64,000 bases of DNA, taken from Farysia itapuensis (taxonomy: Eukaryota > Basidiomycota > Ustilaginomycetes > Ustilaginales > Ustilaginaceae). Where the stretch lies: the NCBI GenBank assembly GCA_023212645.1, contig JALBYC010000033.1:59622-123621 (forward strand). Reading direction: 5' to 3'. The notes beneath the pieces are model-generated. The model saw nothing but the letters and a program-made list of their open reading frames with translations. It made no database searches and was not told where the DNA came from. Every line of letters begins with the position of its first letter. Within the stretch, counting starts at the first letter, position 1. Shown in pieces: positions 19,138-28,186 of this stretch. The position numbers and the translations under genes are program-made.

Positions 19138-19667
19138 ATGCATGCCAGTCTTTAATAAAATCATCGTCCTTTATTCCACAATCGTGTGTAGGTCGAAGTG
19201 GCGTGCGTAACTTTGTCTGATTGCTACAAATTTAGCTACCGTACAGGTCGAGGAAAGCGGGCGGGCAGACTACAGGGCATGATAGACGCGGCGGAGGCTA
19301 TAAAACATGAGTAAAATTTGCTGGACGGCAGGCCGAAGGGGATACGATGCCTAGTGCACTTAGACAGATACTGGCCTTCATCTGGCAGAAACAGAGCTGC
19401 CGATGCGCGACCTGGTACCGCGCAAGTGCCGCCAAACAGAGCGGTCCAGCGGCCCACCGCCCAACATGCCCAATGTCCAACTCCGGAAAACAAGAGGGAA
19501 GCATAAATTATCTGATCGCGTCAAGCTGCTCCGCCTGCATAATAAACATCCATTTTTTTGCTACAGACCAAGTCTACACTGCCTTGCAAGACTATACCCG
19601 CACTATCAGCATGATCCGTAGACATTCGGTTGCACTATTCAGCAGAGATGGTGAGGCTTAATTATAT

Positions 19668-19770
19668 GCGCAAATATTAAGGGCCGGCCCATTTTTGTAT
19701 TTAAATTAGATTAATTAATATTCTGGGCCGGCCAAATTATTATTAAATAAAATTTAATTAATAAACTCGG
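19668..19770. repeat. AT-rich island 1 with two GC palindromes
   Basis: Very AT-rich sequence interrupted by GGGCCGGCCC at 19681-19690 and GGGCCGGCC at 19725-19733. The motif TGGGCCGGCCCA recurs in islands 2 and 3. It is one flank of a mirrored arrangement centred near 22.7 kb. Confidence 0.8.
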
Positions 19771-19935
19771 ATTAGAAATTTTTGAAAGTTACCGTTGATA
19801 TTGCTTATTTTTCTATGCAGAAACCCATTTTGGAACTTTGTGGGGGGAAAATTATAAATTCAAATTCGCACCTTATTTGAGCCCTTTTGAGCTGGATCTG
19901 CGCCAGGAAGTTCGGGAGCAGGACTGATAGGAGAG

Positions 19936-20160
19936 GTACCTGCACGGTGGGGCACCATCGTACGCAAGACCAGAAGGCCACTGCGGCCTTAGTTTTGCCG
20001 CAAATCGCAAAATGAATCTGCAAAACGCGATTGCTCCGCCGTCTGAGCTTAGCGCGGCAAGCGGAGGTCATGAGCAATAACTTATGACCGTCGAGCATCT
20101 TGTCTCGGCAACAGAAGAGAGAATCATAAGGCCGTCTTGGTGCAAAAAGTCAAAAGGTGC
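19936..20160 (+). repeat. Inverted repeat arm A (225 bp), pairs with 25321-25545
   Basis: Read on the opposite strand, this segment matches 25321-25545 at high identity by eye. Shared blocks include GGCCTTATGATTCTCTCTTC, CGGTCATAAGTTATTGCTCA and GATTTGCGGCAAAACTAAGG. The homology to copy C (26108-26353) extends further inward, to about 20322. Confidence 0.85.
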
Positions 20161-20185
20161 CTGCGGGTATACTGGGCCGGGCCTG

Positions 20186-20493
20186 GCAAAGCTGACGCTG
20201 CAGCAGGCTGTCTGAAACTCGGTTCAGGAGCCCTCAGAGCGTGTCTGAACAGCGTCGAAAGCCAGCGTTGCGAGCCAGCGTCGAGAGCTGGCATATTCGC
20301 TCTTGTATGCACCCAGCCAAGCAGATCACTAGCGGCCTAGCAAAGCTGGCGGTTCTGCAACCTGTCTGGATTTCGTTTTCTGAGCGTCCAGAGTGTGTCT
20401 GAACAGAGTCGAAGGCTGATGTGGAGCTCTTCGAATGCACAAAGCGAAGAGAGCAACTCTTCTCAAGTCGAGTACTAGCGAATTGTCGAATTT
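20186..20493 (+). repeat. Tandem duplication, 154-bp period (left)
   Basis: Two diverged units begin GCAAAGCTG at 20186 and 20340. The shared GTGTCTGAACAG recurs at 20241 and 20395, exactly 154 bp apart. The first 80 bp of each unit are most alike; similarity then decays. Confidence 0.75.
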
Positions 20494-22390
20494 CTTCCGC
20501 CAGAGAATGTCCCAAGGACTCGAAGCCCGCACATGTTTTGCCAGTAGTGGTTCCGCTCTTTCATAGATAGATTGTCATCACTCGCCCACTCCTTTGTAAT
20601 CCAAACACCTTTCTCACGCCTTTCGACCATGAGCTCACTCTGTCTAGATCCCCTTCCTTCTGTCTGCAAAGGACCAAGAGGGTTCATACAGCGCCAGTCG
20701 CACTCAGGGTCGGGCGAGAGCGACTCACAGCTTCATCTTCCAGCTTCAATCATAGCGCCAGACAGCTGTGGAAAATCTGTCGTTCTGCGGCGGTGTCCGA
20801 GCGTGCATCAACTTGCTGTACTGTGGATGGTGCGCTACGGCAAAGGCATGCGATTTGGAAGAAAAAGCAGAGTACCACTGTGTTCAGTTGCGTTTCATAA
20901 ACTGATCGCGTTACGGAACCGAAGAAGCGCTCGTCCAAAGTGTCGGGGACAAGGCGCTGAGCCCCTATTTTCAGCTTTGTCTTGCACCTAGGTTGCCAAT
21001 CGTCCTTGTACGTTCTGTCCGTGATGATTCGCATGAAGGCACTGCCTTTACGTTCTCATTGGCCCAACGCGTCTCCGCTATCTCCTCATAGTCGCCCGCG
21101 TGTCTCTCAGCGCCCGGAGTGCGTTGAAGCAGGCAGTGTCCGGACGGCCCCAGCGCCCGTGCGTGTCCCAACAGTGTGAACAGACGACTTCCTAATGCCT
21201 CTCATCCTAGTCGAGGCTGGCCAAAGATTGATCCAAGTGTATTGCCAGAGACCTCGGCGATCTCTATGGACGTCCGCTCAGTCCAGTCTGCGAAGTGCCT
21301 GCTACCTTTCCATCTCAGAGCTCGAGCGATTGGGTCGTACAGCCGAGCAGGCCTATCCCAACACCGGGGCTCTTCCGATCAGCTCATACGGCCGCTGTCT
21401 GAGCGGACAGCATCGCTTCGACATGGAGCGCGGACGAGTCTGACTTGCCACGTTGCAAAATGGACCGCAATTGCCGTCCTCCCTTGAGTCTGGGACGGAA
21501 GCTAACTGCCAGACCGATCAAAATACGTTCGAGTTGTGTCTTGCTTCCCTACACAGCATAGAGATTCCAGCGTGATTCACAAATTTGCGATCTGGTGGCT
21601 CAATCATCTTACCCGAGAGCTCATTGCAGCTTCGCCAAAGGTATTCGTCGAGCTCTTTGACGTTCCAGCTCAAATCCCTGGAGGGCCATATGAAGCTTTA
21701 CCGACGAGCTCGAAGAGCCCTGCTTTAAAGCGGCATAGTGGCATTGTTATCATCCAAAATGCGGCAATCATTAGTGGACAGGATTCCACATGACAGCGCA
21801 CGCTGTTTGCCAGCCTGATTTCTCTTCTTGTAATCCAAATCAAGAGAAGGCTGCGCTGATGGTATACGTAGAAAGCATGAGAAAAGTTACTAAAGGGTAC
21901 TAAAGGGTGTCTTTGAGCTGTCCCATCGCAATCCCACGCTGTTATTTGTTGCAGCTTTGATGTTTGAACGTAGCTGTTGTTCGCGAGGGTGGTGTCAATA
22001 TCATCTTCGATCAGTATCTGGACGCAGTACTAGCCGGACTGAGCGTTCCTATAGGCGGTCTCGACCCGATAGTGAGGTTGAATGACTGCGCATATGCACG
22101 TTCTCCTCTGGAATGAAGTTTTGGGTTCAATCCATCGACAGTCATGTAAATAATTGCGGAGTCAGGCCGGTATTCCTCGGGCGTTCTGATTGCTGAGGCG
22201 TTCGTAGTCAAAATTGAGATTAAATCGCAAGCGGCTGGGGCGATTGCGTCGCTAGGTTCCGGCTTGCACCATTCAATATGTTCGTCAGCAGCACATGGCG
22301 CTATTTCGACTTCGTGCATTCAGTGTCGTTCAGCCCCTGGTCAAGATTTCATTCAAAGACAACAATATTGGCCCGCGTATCATGGTAAAC

Positions 22391-22523
22391 ACTTATAATT
22401 TTTATTCGATTAATAATTGATTAAATAAATTAAATAAATTAAATAATTAAATTAATTTAATTATGGGCCGGCCCATTTTTCAAAAAATAAAATTAATAAA
22501 ATATATTGTTTTATATATTTTCC
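22391..22523. repeat. AT-rich island 2 with GC palindrome (central)
   Basis: About 130 bp of nearly pure A/T (many TTAAATAAATT and ATTAAT units) with one GGGCCGGCCC at 22465-22474 in the context TTATGGGCCGGCCCATTT. It lies within about 270 bp of the midpoint between arms A and B. Confidence 0.8.
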
Positions 22524-23209
22524 ATCAAAGCATATTGATTCCAGCTGATAATCCTGCGTCTCTAGTCAAAGACAACAGATCTGATAAGGCCACAATGGGA
22601 TGAGCTGAGGTTCTCTGAGTCCTAAAGTAGGCATTGGGCTTGCCGGAACGTCAGAACAACTGCGGTCCGTGTCACGACAGCATACTGTAAAGGTATGTAA
22701 CAAGAAGGTGCTATGTAACGTTCAGACGGTAGTTAACTGTCCTGTTTATTGCACAGTAGGGCGTAATGAGTCAAGAACGACAGATTTGCGGACCGAGAAG
22801 GGGGCGGCCTTCGCTAGAGAGCGGAGAGGCAACACTCAGGTGTCAGGAAGCAGGCAGGCGGAACAAAAGTAGCAACGTCAATAGAAAAGTCCAGCAGGCT
22901 AAAGAATGCCGAGTGTACAGCGACGTAAGCGATGACCTTTACAGACGTATTCGAAGGGCGCTCCTAGACAATCAGAGTGCAGTCACGCTCGGAAGACGCG
23001 CAGCGCATTCAAATAACCTGATACCCATATCAGCCTCAAATCCTAGTCCAGCCCGATGGACACCAGACCTCATTGTAGCACAAGGCCGCTTGTCAGCTTG
23101 ACCTCGTCGAGCGCCGGCGTCGCGACCCGGGTACAGGTGTCAGGAACGACGACTATCGCGGATTGGAAAGGTCACCGTCTAACCTATGCTAAAGAGGAAA
23201 GGTAGTGAC

Positions 23210-24500
23210 AGACTGGATGCAGTGGCCCAAGATGGCAGAACGGAGGGTCGGATGTCAAATACAGAAAGCCGGGCAGGCCACAGAAGGCTACGTGCAACAC
23301 AAGGCACACACAGATGACGAGGGACACATGAATTCCAGAGGTGGAGAAGACAGAAGACAGTTGCCGACAGAACAGGGTGTGATCGATCGTCAGGGGACGA
23401 TCGCTTCGAGAGCAGCAAGCCAAGAGAGTGACGTGAACCAATGGAGAAGTCACGAACGGCGGTACATATACCTTTCGGTCTGATCCAGAAAGTGACAAAG
23501 AGTCGTCTTGTATGTGGAGCATCAGACGAAAGCTCTTGCAGGAGTCGTGGAACGCGAACAAGGTCGAAAGCCATCAGAGGAATGCGGCCTCTTGCGGTGG
23601 TGACCAACTTGTTAGAGAGGAGCCGCCAGAACACAACTTTGTACAGCTCCCGCTGCACTTCGACTAAGGAGTGTCGCGATGGCGTGATCGACGACATCAT
23701 CGAACCACGGCGACTTGATTCGCGAGACTTCGGATGCCAGCCGGTAGCAACGGAGCGATCGCGAGCTGGATCGCGAGGTGGTTGTTTCAAACCGTTGGCG
23801 TTAGCGAACGGAGGAATTTGCCCCTCCTAGCCGAGCTTTCATAGCTGGAATGCGCGGTCGGAGATGCCGGTCTGATACGTCGCAGGTGTCATCCATGACC
23901 CCAGGCTGGTAGACTTAACGTGTACAGAAAGGTGTATAGCGAAGCTGGAAGGATCCCCGTCGTTTCAGCGACTCTGCTCTCGCATATGAATAGCTCGACA
24001 TTCACTCCCTCCAGAGCTTCTCTCCAATTTCTTTCTCTTCAATGATTCGCACTGCCACTCGAAGTTCCTGCCATTTTCTGCTCGCTTCAGCAACCCTATC
24101 ACTTGTTTCGGTCTCATTCGCCTGCTCATCCTCGCCTGTCTCTCACGTCCTGCTGCCTTCTGTTCATCCCTTGCCTGTTCCTATGCTAGGTTTTTGACAC
24201 ACAAGGCATACAGGAGTCGCTAAGGACAATGAAGTCCAAGAGTAGAAGGACAGGTACGTTCGAAGAGTGGGTAGGAGGCGATTGCCGACATGAAGGTATG
24301 TGACGGATCCGCGGAGGATGATCGCTCTGGGACGTGAGAACTAAGGAAGAGATTCGAACCAAGTATACAAAACGAACTAAGTGTACAAAGAAAGATATGC
24401 GTAGCTCTCGACTTGACACAGAAAGTGGCAAGAATTCATCACGTACCAGGAGCATTAGACGGGTGTTCCTACAAGAGTGAAGTTCCTCTTGTGACACGTC
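23210..24500 (+). repeat. Diverged direct duplication (about 23210-23560 and 24195-24500)
   Basis: Two segments in the same orientation share blocks such as CACACAAGGCA / ACACAAGGCACAC, GATCGCT, CAGAAAGTG and GAGCATTAGACG / GAGCATCAGACG, in the same order. Their minus-strand conceptual translations are recognisably similar, with matching Cys/Arg/Leu spacing. Neither has a domain I know. It is probably an old repeat or a decayed duplicated gene. Confidence 0.5.
24042..24197 (+). CDS. Possible 51-residue secreted peptide
   Basis: ATG at 24042 to TGA at 24197. The N terminus (MIRTATRSSCHFLLASATL, then SLVSVSFA and C) looks like a signal peptide: basic start, hydrophobic core, small residue before Cys. 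The remaining 25 residues are Ser/Pro/Leu-rich. A CT-rich leader precedes it (23990-24040), as in fungal promoters. It sits in the repeat desert, next to a duplicated segment, where short secreted effectors or their relics are often found. No homolog is recognised; it may be chance. Confidence 0.22.
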   Translation: MIRTATRSSCHFLLASATLSLVSVSFACSSSPVSHVLLPSVHPLPVPMLGF

Positions 24501-25320
24501 AATCTTGGTCGGATGGTCCGCGTGGCCACGCATGTCCTGCTAACAGGAACTCCGCCCCTGCGTGGATAGAATGCCTTCGCTCGCATGCCCGTTCTTTGCA
24601 ATGCTAGTGTCACTTTCACAAGCTTTGGCCTCCAAAGATGCTGCTGACGTACCAGCGAACAGACACTCTCGCTACTGATACTCTGCACACTACGAAAGCA
24701 ATGTGCCACGATGCGGGGTCCAAAGCTTCAACAACAGAGCAGAATAGTGCCATTCCTGCACACTTAGTGCTCACATGTCGATGGTCGCGTGGATTCTGCG
24801 GTTTTATGGCGAAAAGCCCTCAAACAGCGACAGTTGCCCTGGCAAGAGGCAGGCGTTGGAATGCGTTCAACTAGTCAAGTAAACAGAGCAGCGCGAGGCG
24901 AAAGGCGAACAGAAGGCTGAGACGGTCAGGAGCTCTAGGGGTAGATAAAAGATGGCCAGGGTCCGAAGGAGCGCAAGTGCTGTACAAGAGCTGCAGTAGA
25001 CTACAAAGCTAAGTGCGAATGAGCTGCAGTGAACTAGATCTGGAGGGAAAGAAGGCTGCGTGCTATGTGCTACATGCTACCATATGCTACGCGCTACGCG
25101 CTACGTACGCTTCGCTTGTCAAATGGGACGTTTTCAAAGCCAATTCCTGGCGGAAGCGGCAAAAACGGCCAGATTGTAGCGTGAACTCAGATCGTTCAAC
25201 CGTCAAGGCGCTGAAGACGTGATCATGACTAGAGGTCAAATGGCAGCACGGAAAGGCCATAAGCCAATGCACCAGTCCATCGACAGCGGTGTTTTCGGGC
25301 AATATTAGAGTGCTGCGGCC

Positions 25321-25545
25321 GGTCCTTTTGGGCTCTTACACCAAGACGGCCTTATGATTCTCTCTTCTGTTGCCAGGAGCAGATGGTCGACGGTCATAAG
25401 TTATTGCTCATGACCTCCGCTTGCCGCGCTAAGCTCAGACGGCGGAGCAATCGCGTTTCGCAGATTCGTTTTGCGATTTGCGGCAAAACTAAGGCCGCAG
25501 TGGCCTTCTGGTCTTGCGTACGATGGTGCCTCACCGTGTAGGTAC
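25321..25545 (-). repeat. Inverted repeat arm B (225 bp), pairs with 19936-20160
   Basis: This is the mirror copy of arm A, 5.2 kb away. The two arms have the same length, and each is followed outward, after about 205 bp, by a GGGCCGGCC palindrome in AT-rich DNA. Confidence 0.85.
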
Positions 25546-25725
25546 GTCGTTGCGCAGTTTGGGCTCTGATAAAAAGTGGGGGCCCCAGACCGGTGACTCA
25601 GCGCGTGCAGTGAAAATAGAGTTTATTTAAGCTTCTGCGTGAACTTTGACTGCGCCGTACCTGCTTTTCGGCACTTTTGCGGTCAAAAAGCGTCCGAAAC
25701 AGCGAAATCGCCTCGCCCAGAACTC

Positions 25726-25800
25726 AATATAAAAAATAAATTAATTAAATTATGGGCCGGCCCATTAATTTTTTTATTGCTATTATTTAATGCTATTATC
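25726..25800. repeat. AT-rich island 3 with GC palindrome
   Basis: AT-rich block with GGGCCGGCCC at 25754-25763, in the near-palindromic context AATTATGGGCCGGCCCATTA. It is the mirror partner of island 1. Confidence 0.8.
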
Positions 25801-25821
25801 GTGATGATGATCGTGAGCGGT

Positions 25822-26129
25822 ACAGATGTGGCGGGAGCGCCTCGGAGGCGTGACCAAGGAGGCTATATGCGGTCCAAAGAGCTGGTCAAAAAATACGTGG
25901 CTGGGGTTTAGAAGGCCAAGTGTCCCTTCTACTATAGATGATGATGCTGAGCCATAGCTGATGATCCTGAGCCATCTACATGTGGCCGGATCCCCTTGGA
26001 AGCGTGGCCACTAAGGCTAAATGCGGTCCGAAGAGCTGAAAGAGCACCACCTGGCATCGATTTAGAAGAGCACGGGTCGCTTTTACTATAGCCGACACCA
26101 AGTGGTGGCTTGGTGTATACGAGATCGAA
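25822..26129 (+). repeat. Tandem duplication, 154-bp period (right)
   Basis: Two diverged units. ATGTGG at 25826/25980, ATGCGGTCC at 25867/26021, TTTAGAAG at 25907/26061 and ACTATAG at 25931/26085 are all exactly 154 bp apart, so no net indel separates the copies. The unit differs from that at 20186. Confidence 0.8.
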
Positions 26130-26353
26130 GATGCGGGCTTTGCTCCCGACGCTAGCTCTCGACCCTGTTCAGACACACTCTGGACGCTCAGAAAACGACT
26201 TTTAGACAGGTTGCAGGAGCCCCAGCTTTGTCAGGCGGGCTCTGTATACCCCCAGGCTTCTTTTGGACTCTTACACTGTAACTGGCTTATGTTTCTCTTA
26301 TCTGTCACAGTGAGAAGGAACTTGACGATCATATGTTTTTGCTCATGACCGCC
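26108..26353 (-). repeat. Repeat copy C of the A/B family
   Basis: Same orientation as B and inverted relative to A. It matches the reverse complement of about 20050-20322, including CTGTTCAGACACACTCTGGA and GCTCATGACC. It is more diverged than the A/B pair, and B and C lie about 0.94 kb apart. Confidence 0.7.
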
Positions 26354-27240
26354 TAGAAATCTCTGGACGGATTCAATTTGGATACATCAGTTTACGAGCC
26401 GGCCCAACTGTGCATGTTACACGAACTGATAAGAACATCAGCTCTCGCCTCTTTCCCCATGACCTGACGAACGATTGCTGGACCGGGCCAGCTGTCTGCT
26501 CCAATCGGCGAAATCTTCCCGAATGTGCCAAGGACTGGATTGATGAGCCCGAAGGACTACGAGGATGGTTTACCGCCTTATTGATAAAGCGGCGTAACAG
26601 ATCTACTCACCGACACGAGGGCGCGTCGGGGGCAACATTGAGGGAAATACTCCATAAGAGCAGCACCACGCTCATAATTGCAAAGTAGCTTAAATGAGCA
26701 TCTATCTCTGATATGACCGAAGGACTTGCAGCTGAAAGCATTCTTCACGAAGTAGTGAAGGTATGAGTATCGACGTTCGTAGGCTCTGAAAGCTGTAGCT
26801 GCTGCGTAGGCTAACCCACGCTCTGCGCAAGAGAAAGCTCGGTCACGTTCAGAAGCAGGTCTTGCAGAGTATGCCATTCCACGAGCGAGCTGAAACAGAA
26901 CGAAAGCTACTGACACTGTCTCAGTTGAACGTCAGGCTCGTTCCCGTTCTTGTTTCTTGCTTGTCTTGTTGAGAGAAGCACTGGGCCCATAATGATCTGC
27001 TCATGATCGTGTGGCGGTTTGTCAACTTCTCGCTGCCAAGCATCCGAGATCTGCGAATCTCTTTTGCAGTCAATGCTGAGACTAAGACCACAGTAATCCT
27101 CCCATCTCACGTCCATTAGAGTTGTACTGAGTAGGAGCATGGTTGCTCAGATCAAGCTTTGATCAAAGTTGAGCCAGCACAGCGACGGACGATTGCTCTA
27201 ATATAACACAGGATTGTCGCTTATACACCCATGATCTTGT

Positions 27241-27592
27241 TGTTGTAGATATGTAGCCACACGGTAAATAAGAGAAGAGAAGTCGTTATCCTTTCCGGGA
27301 TCATGAGAATAGCGCAACATATATATATAGATGTACCTGATGACGAATCAGGAGCAAAGAGAAGGTCACAACGGATCTTGTGACCACGGGCGAGTCATCT
27401 GACTATGCTCCGCCGACCCCGACAAGGTCTGGGCTGCATTAGGTCAATGGCCCAATCAGGCCCAGGTCCAATAGTCACAAGTCCTTGCCCCTCATTCGTC
27501 AGACGAGTGAGCTCTCTTCTCACCATAGACACAATATCTAGCGTCTCTTTTCTTCACCTTCTCAACATAAACGTCTGTACACTCAACACTAT
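27241..27592. repeat. Possible solo LTR
   Basis: The stretch begins TGTTGTAGATATG, ends ACACTCAACA, and contains an AT-rich TATATATATA box (27320-27331) and a CT-rich tail, the general shape of a copia LTR with TGTTG..CAACA ends. No matching target duplication is visible (flanks CTTGT and CTATG), and an alternative CAACA end lies at 27562-27566. Confidence 0.3.
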
Positions 27593-27944
27593 GAGGGCTG
27601 GCGAGGTGAAGGATGGGCATTCTTACTGGTCTTGACAGATCCATGTCGATCCTGTGGAATCTCGATGAGAGTGTAGGCAAACAGGCTCACGACCATATCG
27701 CTAGTTTTCGAGCTATTTGCGGGGCTGAACGTCAGAGATAGTCAGCTGTTTGAAGAAGAGCTTTTTCACCGTGGTCACACAACGACGACGATACAGTCTC
27801 GGATGACGTGATAATCGTCACACTCTCGGAACCCGTATATTGTCTGCCTACTAAACAGCTCTGAGAGCTTTGTGTGCAATCCAGGCGAGAGGGTCTATTG
27901 AGATGAAAAGTTGGCATTTTTCCTGTTCCGAACACAAGACAGTG

Positions 27945-27949
27945 CTAAC
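27945..27949. repeat. Target site duplication CTAAC (left)
   Basis: CTAAC directly precedes the left LTR and is repeated at 31773-31777, directly after the right LTR. Five bases is the usual size for copia integrases. Confidence 0.93.
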
Positions 27950-28136
27950 TGTAGAAAGGGGCAAGACAATGTGTTGTATTTCAGTGGGTGAAGACTCTAG
28001 CAGGAACTATATATATGAGTGTGCATGTACCGGTCCCTCCTGGTGCATGCCGAAGTTGCCCGAGATGAAGGTCTGTCCTCGTCTCTCCGGAGGCGGAGTA
28101 GTATCCGACTCCCCCGAGACCCGAGTCTATCCAACA
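27950..28136 (-). repeat. Left LTR (3' LTR of the element), 187 bp
   Basis: Starts TGTAGAAAGGGGC and ends TATCCAACA on the plus strand. It differs from the right LTR by C versus G at LTR position 13 and by C versus T in CCCTCCTGG/CCCTTCTGG. Confidence 0.95.
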
Positions 28137-28145
28137 CTCCTCCTC
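28137..28145 (-). other. Polypurine tract
   Basis: On the coding strand this is GAGGAGGAG directly abutting the 3' LTR, the expected plus-strand primer. Confidence 0.8.
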
Positions 28146-28186
28146 AGCGTTGCATAGTATGCAACGGTGCCGAACAAGGAATAGAC

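Larger units (their letters stand above)
19138..27944. other. Gene desert, repeat-rich, left of the copia element
   Basis: 8.8 kb with no recognisable protein gene. Frames longer than 60 codons exist but lack domains, codon bias or splice support. The region contains three AT-rich islands with GGGCCGGCCC palindromes (19668-19770, 22391-22523, 25726-25800), the inverted repeat 19936-20160/25321-25545, a further copy at 26108-26353, 154-bp-spaced duplications (20186-20493 and 25822-26129), and a diverged duplicated segment (about 23210-23560 and 24195-24500). Between 26354 and 27944 I see only unassigned sequence and one LTR-like stretch (27241-27592). Confidence 0.8.

Noticed and set aside
21885..21915. 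Repeated TACTAAAGGG resembling telomeric sequence
   Set aside because: Only two units, and not the TTAGGG repeat; no telomere signal.
23179..23790. 203-codon minus-strand frame in the desert
   Set aside because: No domain, unusual composition, and its sequence is part of a diverged repeat; taken as chance.
22120..24370. tRNA-like B-box sequences (GGGTTCAATCC near 22128; GATTCGAACC near 24352)
   Set aside because: The flanking bases cannot form a T-stem or acceptor stem, so these are not tRNA genes.
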